Assembly (NCBI GenBank): GCA_965277875.1
Contig: CBDIDV010000002.1
Location: 434,001 to 498,000, forward strand
Direction: 5' to 3'
From: CAWFQB01 sp965277875
Lineage (GTDB): Bacteria; Armatimonadota; Chthonomonadetes; Chthonomonadales; Chthonomonadaceae
Length of the DNA stretch: 64,000 nt
Position numbers and translations under genes: made by a program. Within the stretch, counting starts at the first letter, position 1. Each line of letters starts with the position of its first letter. Of the stretch, positions 51,049 through 60,174 are shown one piece after another. Below the pieces are notes generated by a model. The model searched no databases. It was not told the origin of the DNA and worked only from the letters and a program-made list of their open reading frames with translations.

Positions 51049-51726
51049 ATGTTACAGCAACTGCGCCCCGCTATCGTGAGCGTGCTTGTGTTTACCATAC
51101 TGACCGGGCTGATATTTCCCGGCATCGTGACTGTGCTGGGCAAGGCGCTGTTCGCGCACCAGGCGAACGGCAGCCTCATAGACAAGAATGGCAAGCCGAC
51201 CAACGACCTGACGCAGGCGGCGGGGTCGGCCCTGATAGGGCAGAGCTTCGCCGCGCCGGGATACTTCCATCCGCGCCCCTCGGCAGCAGGCAATGGCTAT
51301 GACCCGACCAGTTCCGGCGGCACGAACCTGGGGCCGACGAGCGACAAACTCATCAACGGCATCCATAAGAAGACAGCCGACGGCAAGGACGATCCGGGCA
51401 ACTTCGACGGCATCAAAGACCTGGCCGCCGCCTATCGCAAGGAGAACAATCTGAGCGATACGCAGGACATTCCGGCTGACGCGGCAACGCGCTCGGCAAG
51501 CGGACTGGACCCCGACATCAGCCCTGCAAACGCCGCTTTGCAGGCCGCTCGCGTCGCGCAGCAGCGCGGCCTGAGCAAGGACGCCGTGCAGAAACTGGTT
51601 GACGAGAACACGGCAGGCCGTACCTTCAGCCTTCTGGGCGAACCCCGCGTCAACGTCCTGAAGCTAAACATCGCTCTGGATGAGGCCGCGCCGGGCAAAT
51701 CCGGCGTCACCGCCCCGGCGAAGTAA
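51049..51726 (+). CDS. kdpC: K+-transporting ATPase subunit C
   Basis: 225 residues with one N-terminal membrane helix (IVSVLVFTILTGLIFPGIVTVLG). Typical segments: GQSFAAPGYFHPRPSAAGNGYDPTSSGGTNLGPTS, ADAATRSASGLDPDISPANAALQAARVA and LGEPRVNVLKLNIALD. KdpC is the periplasmic-facing subunit that stabilises KdpAB. AAGGAG lies 5 nt before the ATG at 51049. An element of the same palindromic group follows. Confidence 0.97.
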   Translation: MLQQLRPAIVSVLVFTILTGLIFPGIVTVLGKALFAHQANGSLIDKNGKPTNDLTQAAGSALIGQSFAAPGYFHPRPSAAGNGYDPTSSGGTNLGPTSDKLINGIHKKTADGKDDPGNFDGIKDLAAAYRKENNLSDTQDIPADAATRSASGLDPDISPANAALQAARVAQQRGLSKDAVQKLVDENTAGRTFSLLGEPRVNVLKLNIALDEAAPGKSGVTAPAK

Positions 51727-51751
51727 GGTTTGTTGGCAGACGCGATTCGCC

Positions 51752-51900
51752 GGTTCCGGGTACAGGAACGTACCCGTCTGGGAGGCAACTGCGTTGCCAA
51801 GCGTCGTATCGGACGCGATACATTTAAGCAAGCAAGGCATTCACGTCCGGAGGACGTTTGGCGAAGCCTCCCAAACGGGTACGTTCCTGTACCCGGAACC
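51752..51900. repeat. Nested palindromic element after kdpC
   Basis: 35-bp terminal inverted repeats (51752-51786 and 51866-51900; one T-G pair). The inner part has GCCAAG-CGTCGTATCGGACG and ACGTCCGGAGGACGT. Total length is 149 bp. The ends carry GGTTCC/GGAACC beyond the shared GGGTACAGGAACGTACCC. Confidence 0.9.
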
Positions 51901-51976
51901 CATCTATCACTAAACATTCATCTAACATTTACCATTCAACAAAAGCCATGCAGAGATGCAGAGGCAGGAGAAGACT

Positions 51977-53395
51977 GTGAAAACAGTTTCAAAGACAAAC
52001 GCGCGACGATTTACAAGAGAAGTTAAAACCGGCCTGACAGTATCCCTGCTGACGGGCGCGCTGCTGGCCTCGACGCCCCCATCCCGCGCCCAGGACGCGC
52101 CCAAGCCCGCCGATGCGCCCGCCGCGCTCCAGACCGCGCCACAGACAAATCCACCCCAGACCAGTACGCCGCCCCAGAAGCCGTCCGAGGGGCAGCCCAA
52201 TCAGACCACGACCGCGCCCACCGCCGTTGCGCCGGTCGCCACCCCGACCCCGCCCGGAACCGTCACGTATTCCGGCCTGATTGATGTGTACTATGGCATC
52301 AATGTCCGCGCGCCGCGCGCCGCGCAAAAAGGCATCTTCGGCAATGCGTTCACGGGCATCGTGACGCCGAGCGGCGAGCATATCGGCGTGGACAACAACG
52401 GGCGCAGTTTCGACATCAACGACCGCGAGTTCAGCTTCAACCTGGGCGAGTTCAACATCACCCGCACCGAAGGTAAGGGCGTTCCGTTCGGATTTACGGC
52501 CACGCTGACGACCGGCGACACGGCGCGCATCGTTCACGGCACGGAACCCGGCGGCACAAGCGCGTGGTCTGCCATTCAGCAGGTGTTCGTTACCAAAACG
52601 GCCCACTTTGCCAAGCGGGACATCGTGATTGACGCGGGTATCTTCGTTACGCCCATCGGCTACGAGGTGATCGAAAGCACGAGCAACGACAACTACTCGC
52701 GCAGCTTCAGCTTCCAGTACGGTACGCCGCTCTACCATGCCGGGGCGCGGGCCAGCCTGCCCATCACGCCCAAACTGCAATTACTCGGCGCGGTCGTCAA
52801 CGGCTGGAACAACATCGCCGACGACAACGACGGTAAAAGCGGCATCGCACAACTGACGTGGAAGCCTGCCGCTAACTTCACGGGCATCGCCAGTTTCATG
52901 GGCGGCAGCGAGGGAACGGGGGCGTATGGCATCGGGCTTGCGCCCAAGAATCAGGCCGACATCACCACGTTCCTGTACGAGTTGCAGCCGGTCTATCAGG
53001 TGAACTCCAAACTCAAGATCGCCGGCGACGCGATTTACGGCATGGGATCGGGGCATACGGTCGCGGCGGGTGGCGGTCAGGGACACCTTTCGGGTTATTG
53101 GACCGGTCTTGCCGGGTATGCGCGTTATCAGGTGACACCGCGCCTGGCCGTAGCGGGACGCATCGAGCAGTTCGAGGACGTTCCCGGCGAGGGCGGAACG
53201 GGCCTGCGCCTGGGCGGGGGCTATACCAAACTCAGCGGCACGACGGCCACTCTGGAATACACGTTCCTTCGCAGCCATCTGGTTTCGCGCCTCGAATACC
53301 GCCACGACCATTCCAACACGGCCTTCTTCGGCAGCGGCAACGGGCCGGTGCGCGAGCAGGACACCGTGACGGCGAGCGCGGCCTACAAGTTCTAA
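51977..53395 (+). CDS. Outer-membrane beta-barrel porin (OmpL/BBP2-like)
   Basis: 472 residues from GTG 51977 (AGGAG 6 nt upstream; ATG 51956 is the alternative), with a signal peptide ending PPSRAQ. A Pro/Thr-rich linker (to about residue 90) precedes VTYSGLIDVYYGINV, the usual first strand of the putative beta-barrel porin-2 family. Alternating beta strands continue to a C-terminal aromatic residue (ASAAYKF), as expected for BAM-inserted barrels. Placed right after kdpABC, it may let K+ cross the outer membrane. That is inference. A hairpin follows the stop. Confidence 0.85.
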   Translation: MKTVSKTNARRFTREVKTGLTVSLLTGALLASTPPSRAQDAPKPADAPAALQTAPQTNPPQTSTPPQKPSEGQPNQTTTAPTAVAPVATPTPPGTVTYSGLIDVYYGINVRAPRAAQKGIFGNAFTGIVTPSGEHIGVDNNGRSFDINDREFSFNLGEFNITRTEGKGVPFGFTATLTTGDTARIVHGTEPGGTSAWSAIQQVFVTKTAHFAKRDIVIDAGIFVTPIGYEVIESTSNDNYSRSFSFQYGTPLYHAGARASLPITPKLQLLGAVVNGWNNIADDNDGKSGIAQLTWKPAANFTGIASFMGGSEGTGAYGIGLAPKNQADITTFLYELQPVYQVNSKLKIAGDAIYGMGSGHTVAAGGGQGHLSGYWTGLAGYARYQVTPRLAVAGRIEQFEDVPGEGGTGLRLGGGYTKLSGTTATLEYTFLRSHLVSRLEYRHDHSNTAFFGSGNGPVREQDTVTASAAYKF

Positions 53396-53429
53396 AGCGC
53401 CGCAGCATAAAAACATATCATAAGCAGTA

Positions 53430-53461
53430 AAGGCTGCCTGTGTAATCAGGCAGGCAGCCTT
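53430..53461 (+). terminator. Hairpin terminator after the porin gene
   Basis: AAGGCTGCCTG (53430-53440) and CAGGCAGCCTT (53451-53461) form an 11-bp stem with a 10-nt loop. The T run is short (TTAC), so termination may be partial. Confidence 0.6.
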
Positions 53462-53655
53462 ACCACTTTGCAGTGTTCTGTTACGCGATTTGCGTCTGAT
53501 GGGAAAATTCGCAGGTGCAAAGTCTTTCCTGATAAAGTCTTTCCTGATGCTGTCTTGCGGCCTCTTTGTACGGTATCTTAACATGAGAAGATGCAGATGA
53601 GATACTGGAACGAACGTTTAAGACATTCGTTCCCCAAGAGGTGGAAGGCCGCGCA

Positions 53656-55569
53656 ATGCGAAGTTTGAAAACACAGCTTCTATTCAGCCACTTGACGCTC
53701 GTAATGCTGATGGTCGTCCTGATGGCCGGAGCGGTCGTCAGTTTCTTTCGGCTGGGAAGTTCCATTGACCGGATTCTAAGGGCCAACTACAACAGCGTCC
53801 TGTTGGCTCAGGACATGAAAGAGACTCTGGAGCGGCAGGACAGCGCGGCCACGTTTTTCCTGGCCGGCGAAGCGCAAAAGGCCCGCGACCTGTACCAGAA
53901 AAACTGGCCGCTGTTTCGGGACGCTTATCAGGCCGAGGCGCACAACATCACGGAGACTGGCGAACAGCAGATCGCCGACGCCATTGGGAGCGAATATGGC
54001 GCGTATCGCCAGAACCTGGAACGGCTTTTGTACGCGAAACCACCTCTTGCGCCTACGCAGGCGAACCGGCTGTACTTCGACACATTAGAGCCGCAATTCG
54101 TCGGCTTGAAGCGGCGGGCGCAGGACGTGCTGAACCTGAATCAGACGGCCATCGTGCAGGCCGACCGGCGCGCGAAAGCTGAGGCGCGGCAGGCTACGCT
54201 GACGGGCGTGGGCGTGACGATTGGCGCGTTTTTCGCGGCTTTGTACTTTGCGCTGCGTATGACGCGGGCCTCGCTCACGCCCCTGCGCTCGCTTGCGCGG
54301 CAGGCCGAGGAGATCGGCGCGGGACGCTGGAATCAGCGCATCGAACTGCGCCGTAACGATGAGATCGGCGCATTGGCCCATTCGTTCAACCACATGGCCG
54401 AGCAGCTACGCGAGGCCTGGGAGCAGGAGGAACAGCGCCTGCACCGCGCCGAGCGCATGTCGGACGCGGCCCTTGAAAGCCTGTACGACCCGGTCATCGT
54501 CACGGACGCGGCGGGCAAGGTGGCGCACATCAACCGGGCGGGGCAGGGGCTGTTCGGGCCGTCCGAGCGGCTTGTGGGCAGAGTCATCGAATCGGCGGTT
54601 GAGGACAAGCGTATCGCGCAGGCCGTGGAGCGGGCCATACGGCAGGAGCGCGTGTCCGCGTCCGAGGACGAGGCCGGATTGGTCACGCTGCAAAGCGGCG
54701 ACACGCCGCGCACGTACCGCCTGCGCGCCAGTCCCATGCGCGACGACGAGGGGCGACTGTTGGGCGCGGTCACGGTTTTGGAAGACGTGACGCATCTGCG
54801 CGAATTGGACCGCTTGAAAACCGAATTTATCGGCGTGGCCTCGCACGAGCTGCGCACGCCCGTGACCAGCCTGCTCTTATCGGTACAACTGTTGCAGGAG
54901 GGCGCGGTCGGGGAACTAAGCGCGGACCAGAAAGAAGTAATCGCAGCGCAGCGCGAAGACCTGGAACGCCTGGAGCGCATGATGCGCGACTTGCTGGACA
55001 TCACGCGCCTGGAAGCGGGCGTCACGCCGCCCCGCTTCGAGATCGTGCCGCCCGCCGAACTGGTACGCGGCGCGGTCAATGCCGTGGACGCGCCCGCGCA
55101 GGCTAAAGGCGTTACGCTGACATGGGACGCGCCGCTCGCCCTGCCGGATGTGCGCGCCGACCGCAGCCAGATCCATCGCGTTCTGGTCAACCTGCTTAAT
55201 AATGCCATACGGCACACGCCTTCAGGCGGAAGCGTGGCGGTCACGGCGCAGTGGAGAGAAGCGGGGCCGGGGCAGGAAGTAAAAGCGCACCAGACAAAAT
55301 CACAGGATGCGAGGGCGCAGGAGGGACGAGGGTTGACGGCGGGCGTGGAATTTATGGTGCGGGATACGGGCGCGGGCATTCCCGCCGATTACCTGCCTCA
55401 CATCTTCGAGCGGTTTGTGCAGGTTCCGGGCGCGACACGGGGCGGGGCCGGATTGGGCCTGTCCATCGTGCAGACCATCATCGCCGCCCATCACGCGCAA
55501 ATCCGCGTCCAGAGCGAACTGGATAAGGGCAGCGCGTTTATGTTCATCCTGCCGTCGGCGTCCGCGTAG
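53656..55569 (+). CDS. Membrane sensor histidine kinase (HAMP-PAS-HisKA)
   Basis: 637 residues from ATG 53656 (GGAAGG upstream). Membrane helix 1 is at about residues 10-32, followed by a four-helix periplasmic sensor (to about 180) and helix 2 (TLTGVGVTIGAFFAALYFAL). Then come HAMP (LTPLRSLARQAEEIGAG), a PAS domain (LESLYDPVIVTDAAGKVAHINRAG), HisKA with VASHELRTPVTSLLL, and HATPase (NLLNNAIRHTPSGG, DTGAGIP, GAGLGLSIVQ). A small insert (KAHQTKSQDARAQEGRGLT) lies in the ATPase. It is not a KdpD, but its place between kdpC/porin and a receiver protein suggests that it serves the K+ cluster. Confidence 0.9.
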   Translation: MRSLKTQLLFSHLTLVMLMVVLMAGAVVSFFRLGSSIDRILRANYNSVLLAQDMKETLERQDSAATFFLAGEAQKARDLYQKNWPLFRDAYQAEAHNITETGEQQIADAIGSEYGAYRQNLERLLYAKPPLAPTQANRLYFDTLEPQFVGLKRRAQDVLNLNQTAIVQADRRAKAEARQATLTGVGVTIGAFFAALYFALRMTRASLTPLRSLARQAEEIGAGRWNQRIELRRNDEIGALAHSFNHMAEQLREAWEQEEQRLHRAERMSDAALESLYDPVIVTDAAGKVAHINRAGQGLFGPSERLVGRVIESAVEDKRIAQAVERAIRQERVSASEDEAGLVTLQSGDTPRTYRLRASPMRDDEGRLLGAVTVLEDVTHLRELDRLKTEFIGVASHELRTPVTSLLLSVQLLQEGAVGELSADQKEVIAAQREDLERLERMMRDLLDITRLEAGVTPPRFEIVPPAELVRGAVNAVDAPAQAKGVTLTWDAPLALPDVRADRSQIHRVLVNLLNNAIRHTPSGGSVAVTAQWREAGPGQEVKAHQTKSQDARAQEGRGLTAGVEFMVRDTGAGIPADYLPHIFERFVQVPGATRGGAGLGLSIVQTIIAAHHAQIRVQSELDKGSAFMFILPSASA

Positions 55570-55758
55570 ACCCGGCGTAGACCCGGCGTAGAACCGGCAT
55601 ACATTCGCCAGGGCTTTGCCAGCGCTTCAATTCGCTTCAATTCGCTTCAATTCGCTTCAAATGGATTCAAATGGATTCAACAGAAGCAGCGGCTGAATAG
55701 CGCGAGTTAATGGGCAATGTTCAGCCATTTAGAATTCAGCCATACAGAATTCAGCCAT
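55567..55758. repeat. Runs of short tandem repeats between kinase and regulator
   Basis: TAGACCCGGCG repeats from 55567 (11-nt unit, two to three copies), TTCGCTTCAA four times (55621-55660), ATGGATTCAA twice (55661-55680), and TTCAGCCAT three times at about 14-15-nt steps (55720-55758). They fill most of the 208-nt gap. Confidence 0.85.
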
Positions 55759-55777
55759 GTAGATTAAGGAAGGCAAT

Positions 55778-56539
55778 ATGGGACGCATACTGGTTGTGGA
55801 CGATGAGAACAACATTCGCATGATGGTTCGGCTGGCCTTGCAGCACATCGGGCATCAGGTCGAGGTCGCTGCGGATGGAACCGAGGGACTGGATAAGTTC
55901 GGGGATGGGCGCGCATTCGACCTTGTTCTTTTGGATCAGCGTATGCCCGGCATGGAAGGCATTGACGTGCTGCGCCAGATGCGCCATTATGACCCTCATG
56001 CCCGTATCATCATGGCGACCGCGTTTGGAACCATTGACCTGGCCGTAGAAGCGATGAAACTGGGCGCGCACGATTTTCTAAGAAAGCCGTTTACGGCGGA
56101 AACGTTGCGCGGGGCTGTACAGACCGCGCTCGGCGAGCAGGCGAATGCGAGTGCGCCGCCTGCTTCCAGCGCTCCAGGCGGTGTATCCGGGGGGGTCACC
56201 TTCGGCTCCACAACCATCAACGGGTATCGCATCGAGTTCCAGACCGGCACGAGCGAGCGAACTAATGGCGATTTCCGCCAGAATTTTACCGTCCGGACGC
56301 CGACAGGGCAGACGCAGTCCTGCGTGGTCACGCTGCCCTCGTATGTGACGGAACTGGTCAAGGTACACGCCGACCGCGAGCAGCTTCCGGGCGGCGACCG
56401 CTTCTGGCAGGCCGTGTGCGAGGAAGCCCTGGCGAACTACCTGTGGCAGAACGCGGATTTCCCCGCCGGCGGCGCGCTGCGCATTGAGGAACTGACTGCC
56501 GGCCTGCGCCGCTTCGTAGACGCTGTGCTGGCCGCATAG
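55778..56539 (+). CDS. Response regulator with unrecognised C-terminal domain
   Basis: 253 residues. The receiver domain has RILVVDDENNIR, the phospho-acceptor in DLVLLDQRMPGMEG, MATAFG, and FLRKPF. After an Ala/Ser/Gly linker (about 123-145) comes a domain of about 105 residues (GVTFGSTTINGYRIEFQTG ... GQTQSCVVTLPSYVTELVKVHADRE ... WQAVCEEALANYLWQNAD) with no HTH, AAA+ or GGDEF signature. The output is therefore probably not classical DNA binding. AAGGAAGG precedes the ATG. It pairs with the kinase upstream. Confidence 0.87.
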   Translation: MGRILVVDDENNIRMMVRLALQHIGHQVEVAADGTEGLDKFGDGRAFDLVLLDQRMPGMEGIDVLRQMRHYDPHARIIMATAFGTIDLAVEAMKLGAHDFLRKPFTAETLRGAVQTALGEQANASAPPASSAPGGVSGGVTFGSTTINGYRIEFQTGTSERTNGDFRQNFTVRTPTGQTQSCVVTLPSYVTELVKVHADREQLPGGDRFWQAVCEEALANYLWQNADFPAGGALRIEELTAGLRRFVDAVLAA

Positions 56540-56653
56540 CTCCACCCTGACAAGGGTTGTGATGTAACCATTGTAGGGGCAGACCCCCGTGTCTGCCCTC
56601 CGCGTTTATCGTGCAACAACAAACAACAAAGAACAACAAGGAACAAACGCTTT

Positions 56654-58582
56654 ATGTCCTTTGTGGATAAAGTCTTGGGTCGCCCTCTGGCGAACCAGGA
56701 AGAGGAAGAACAAAAAGTGGGCGTGTTCGCCGGCATTCCGATGCTCGGCCTGGACGCGCTTTCTTCTGCGGCGTATGGCCCCGAAGCCGCGCTGACCATT
56801 TTGTTGCCGCTGGGTGCGCTGGGCCTGGGCTATCTCGCGCCTATTACGGCAGTGATTTTGGTATTGCTGGCGATCCTGTTCTTTTCGTACCGGCAGACCA
56901 TAGCGGCCTACCCAAGTGGCGGCGGGTCGTACACGGTCGCCAAAGAAAACCTGGGAACCTGGCCCGGCCTGCTCGCCGCTGCGGCCCTTCTCCTCGACTA
57001 CATCCTGAACGTGGCCGTGGGCATCTCGGCGGGCATCGGCGCGCTCGTGTCGGCTGTTCCCGGCCTGCACAAGCACCTGCTGGGGCTGTGCCTGCTGACG
57101 CTGCTTCTCGTCGCCTTCATCAACCTGCGCGGTACGCGCGAGTCGGGCGCGGCCTTCGCCTTGCCCACCTATATCTTCGTCGGCACGCTGCTGATCGTGC
57201 TTGTTGTGGGCGTGGCAAAGACCATCATGGCGCGTGGGCATCCGGTCGCGGTCACGCCGCCGCCTGTCTTGCCCCCCGGTGTGGGAGCGGTGGGCGTATG
57301 GCTGCTATTGCGCTCGTTTGCCAGCGGATGCACGGCCATGACGGGCGTGGAAGCGGTCAGTAACGGTGTTCCCGCCTTCAAAGCGCCCGCTGTCGTCAAC
57401 GCGCAGCGCACATTGGGGGCGATTGTGATCTTACTTGGCGTACTGCTGGCAGGTATCGCGTTTCTCGCTCATGTGTACCATATCGGCGCGACCAATCCTG
57501 AAGGAGCGGAATACCAGAGCATGATTTCGCAGTTGGTCGGCGCGGTCATGGGACACGGCCTGTTTTACTATGTCACGATTGCCAGCGTCCTGGCCGTGCT
57601 GTCGCTGTCCGCCAATACCAGCTTCGCCGATTTTCCGCGCCTGTGCCGACTGATCGCGCAGGACGATTTTCTTCCCCATGCGTTTTCCAACCGGGGGCGC
57701 AGGCTGGTCTATACGTGGGGCATCGCCATCCTGACCACGTTCGCGGCCCTGCTCCTTGTCGCGTTTGGCGGCATCACGGATCGCCTTATTCCTCTGTTCG
57801 CGGTCGGCGCGTTTCTGGCCTTTACACTGTCGCAGGCGGGCATGGTCGTGCATTGGAAACATGCGGGCGGGAAGAACAAAACCTCCCTGCTTATCAACGC
57901 CCTTGGCGCGGTCTCTACGGGCATCGCGCTCGTCATCGTCATCGCCGCCAAGTTTATGGAGGGCGCATGGATCACCATTCTTATCGTGCCGGGTCTGCTG
58001 CTTCTGTTTAATGCGGTGCATCAGCACTATCGCTATGTCGCGCAGACGGTGCGCTGCCCGCGCCCGATGAACCTGAGCAATTTGCAGCCGCCCGTCGTGG
58101 TCGTGCCGATCAAGTCCTGGAACACGCTGGCCGAAAACGCATTGCGCTTTGCCCTGCGCCTGTCGCCGGACGTGATCGCCGTACATATCGGCGGCGCGGA
58201 GGGAGAAGCCTATCAACTCCGAACGCAGTGGGAGCAGTACGTAGAGACGCCGATACACGACGCGGGCCTGCCGCAGCCGCGCCTGATGGTGCTGGCCTCG
58301 CCGTATCGCAGGCTGTTCACGCCCCTGTTCGCGTACATCACGCAGCTAAAAGAGGAGAATCCGGGCCGTATCATCGCCATCGTCATCCCCGAACTGGTCG
58401 AGACGCGCTGGTATCAGTACCTGCTGCACAATCAGCGGGCCACCAGCCTTAAAGCGGCTCTGCTGCTGCGCGGCGACCGGCGCGTAGTCGTGATTAATGT
58501 ACCGTGGTATCTGCGCGAGCAGGGCGATCCGCCGCCGGTCGTAGAGGCAAAGCCGGAGACACAGATGGGGATGCAGGGATGA
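56654..58582 (+). CDS. KimA-type potassium transporter (APC/KUP superfamily)
   Basis: 642 residues with about twelve membrane helices and a cytosolic C-terminal domain. It follows B. subtilis KimA (YdaO) closely in motif order: GLDALSSAAYGPEAAL, FSYRQTIAAYPSGGGSYTVAKENLG, DYILNVAVGISAGIGALVSA, SFASGCTAMTGVEAVSNGVPAFK and LSANTSFADFPRL, with the C-terminal PVVVVPIKSWNTLAENALRFA segment. KimA is a proton-coupled K+ importer inhibited by c-di-AMP in Firmicutes; whether that holds here is unknown. Its stop overlaps the KdpD-like gene (ATGA), so the two are translated together. Confidence 0.88.
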   Translation: MSFVDKVLGRPLANQEEEEQKVGVFAGIPMLGLDALSSAAYGPEAALTILLPLGALGLGYLAPITAVILVLLAILFFSYRQTIAAYPSGGGSYTVAKENLGTWPGLLAAAALLLDYILNVAVGISAGIGALVSAVPGLHKHLLGLCLLTLLLVAFINLRGTRESGAAFALPTYIFVGTLLIVLVVGVAKTIMARGHPVAVTPPPVLPPGVGAVGVWLLLRSFASGCTAMTGVEAVSNGVPAFKAPAVVNAQRTLGAIVILLGVLLAGIAFLAHVYHIGATNPEGAEYQSMISQLVGAVMGHGLFYYVTIASVLAVLSLSANTSFADFPRLCRLIAQDDFLPHAFSNRGRRLVYTWGIAILTTFAALLLVAFGGITDRLIPLFAVGAFLAFTLSQAGMVVHWKHAGGKNKTSLLINALGAVSTGIALVIVIAAKFMEGAWITILIVPGLLLLFNAVHQHYRYVAQTVRCPRPMNLSNLQPPVVVVPIKSWNTLAENALRFALRLSPDVIAVHIGGAEGEAYQLRTQWEQYVETPIHDAGLPQPRLMVLASPYRRLFTPLFAYITQLKEENPGRIIAIVIPELVETRWYQYLLHNQRATSLKAALLLRGDRRVVVINVPWYLREQGDPPPVVEAKPETQMGMQG

Positions 58583-59733
58583 GCAAGGAGAAAGAGCCGG
58601 AAGCGAAACGTCCTACGCCCGACGAGATACTGGCCCGCGTACAGCGCGAGGAGAAACAGGAGAAACGGGGGCGGCTTAAAATCCTGTTGGGCTTTGCGGC
58701 GGGCGTGGGCAAGACGTACAAGATGCTCAACGAGGCGCAGCGGCGTAAGCAGCGGGGGCAGGATGTTGTCATCGGGTACGTCGAGACGCACGGGCGCAAG
58801 GGGACGGAGGAGCAGCTAGGCGACCTGGAAGTGATCCCGCGCAAGATCATCGAGTACCGGGGCGCGAAACTGGAGGAGATGGACGCCGAGGCGATTTTGG
58901 CCCGTCGTCCGCAGTGGGCCGTCGTGGACGAGCTGCCGCATACCAATGTGCCGGGCAGCCTGCGCCCCAAGCGCTGGATGGATGTAGAGGCCCTGCTTGA
59001 TGCGGGTATCAACGTCCTATCGGCCATGAACGTGCAGCACCTGGAAAGCCTGAACGATACCGTCCACGATATTACAGGCGTGTGGGTGCGCGAGACCGTA
59101 CCGGATCGCCTGCTGCGCGAGGCCGAAGAGGAACTCGTGGACATCACGCCCCGCGCCCTGATTCACAGGCTGGAGCGCGGCGACATCTACAAGCCGGACA
59201 AGGTGCAGCAGGCGCTGGGCAACTGGTTCCGCGAGGGTAACCTGGGCGCTCTGCGCGAGATCGCCCTGCGCGAAATCGCCCATGAGGTGGATCAGGATCT
59301 AACGACATACCGGCAGGACAAGCACATCACCGACGCGATGGCGTCGCACGACCGGGTAATGGTGTGCATCAGTCCCGACGAAAGCTCCATGCGCCTGATA
59401 CGGCGCGGCTGGCGCATCTCGCAGCGTCTTCACGCCGAGATCATGGCCGTGTACGTGGAAAGCGCGACCCTGACGCCCGCGCAGCAGGAGATACTCAAAA
59501 ATGACTTTACGCTGTGCGAGCGGCTGAAGATGAACGTGGTCACGCTGCACGGCGATGTGGCCGCAGAACTGATTCACTACGCCCGCGACAACCGCATCAC
59601 GCAGATGGTCATCGGACATTCGGATCGCAGCCGCTGGAGGGAGTTCGTGCGCGGCAGTATCATCAACCGGCTTACCAACGAACTGCGTACCATAGACATC
59701 CTCATCGTTGCCGCGCCCACCGACGAAGGCTAA
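58579..59733 (+). CDS. KdpD sensor fragment: KdpD N-terminal domain plus USP, no kinase
   Basis: 384 residues from ATG 58579, overlapping the transporter stop by 4 nt. Residues about 30-240 are the KdpD domain with Walker A GFAAGVGKTYKML, Walker B-like AVVDELPHTNVPGS and the conserved ALLDAGINVLSAMNVQHLESLND. Residues about 250-380 form a universal-stress-protein fold (RVMVCISPDESS ... MVIGHSDRSRWREF). The membrane, DHp and ATPase parts of full KdpD (about 890 residues) are absent. In Firmicutes the USP domain of KdpD binds c-di-AMP. It may sense K+ status for KimA or for the kinase at 53656. Confidence 0.92.
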   Translation: MSKEKEPEAKRPTPDEILARVQREEKQEKRGRLKILLGFAAGVGKTYKMLNEAQRRKQRGQDVVIGYVETHGRKGTEEQLGDLEVIPRKIIEYRGAKLEEMDAEAILARRPQWAVVDELPHTNVPGSLRPKRWMDVEALLDAGINVLSAMNVQHLESLNDTVHDITGVWVRETVPDRLLREAEEELVDITPRALIHRLERGDIYKPDKVQQALGNWFREGNLGALREIALREIAHEVDQDLTTYRQDKHITDAMASHDRVMVCISPDESSMRLIRRGWRISQRLHAEIMAVYVESATLTPAQQEILKNDFTLCERLKMNVVTLHGDVAAELIHYARDNRITQMVIGHSDRSRWREFVRGSIINRLTNELRTIDILIVAAPTDEG

Positions 59734-59757
59734 AATAGACAACATTCTGTTTGGATA

Positions 59758-60174
59758 TTATGATGGCAGGGGCGTGTCGAACACCTGCTGAACAGCCGTG
59801 ACAAGCTGCTGCGGGCTGAACGGCTTGGTCATGAAGCTGTCAACGGACGTGGCGTACTCCTCGAACAGCGTGGCGTCTTTGGCGTGGGCGGTCAGCATAA
59901 TAACGGGGATGTGGCGGGTCGCAGGATCGCTTCGTATGGCGTCCAGCACCTGAAAGCCGTTGAGAACGGGCATGTCCACGTCCAGCAGGACAAGATCGGG
60001 TCGCTCGGCCTGAATGCGGTTCAGGGCGTCCTGACCGTTGGGGCTGGCGATCACGGCGAAGTTGGCGCGTTCCAGGCACATCTGCGTCAGCCGCACCTGA
60101 ATGCCAACATCTTCGGCGACCAGAATAAGGGGTTTGGCGCGCTGCGGGTCACGCGGCGTGATTGGTACTTCCAT
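59758..60174 (-). CDS. Single-domain response regulator
   Basis: 138 residues from ATG 60174; a longer frame from 60261 adds 29 residues without family similarity. Receiver signature: PLILVAEDVGIQVR, phospho-acceptor in DLVLLDVDMPVLNG, IMLTAHAKD and FMTKPFSPQQ. It has no output domain, so it may act by protein contacts or phosphorelay. It converges on the KdpD-like gene, 24 nt from its stop. Confidence 0.88.
   Translation of the reverse strand: MEVPITPRDPQRAKPLILVAEDVGIQVRLTQMCLERANFAVIASPNGQDALNRIQAERPDLVLLDVDMPVLNGFQVLDAIRSDPATRHIPVIMLTAHAKDATLFEEYATSVDSFMTKPFSPQQLVTAVQQVFDTPLPS

Noticed and set aside
55621..55680. Short repeats considered as a CRISPR array
   Set aside because: The units are 10 nt and contiguous, without spacers, and no cas gene is present in the window.
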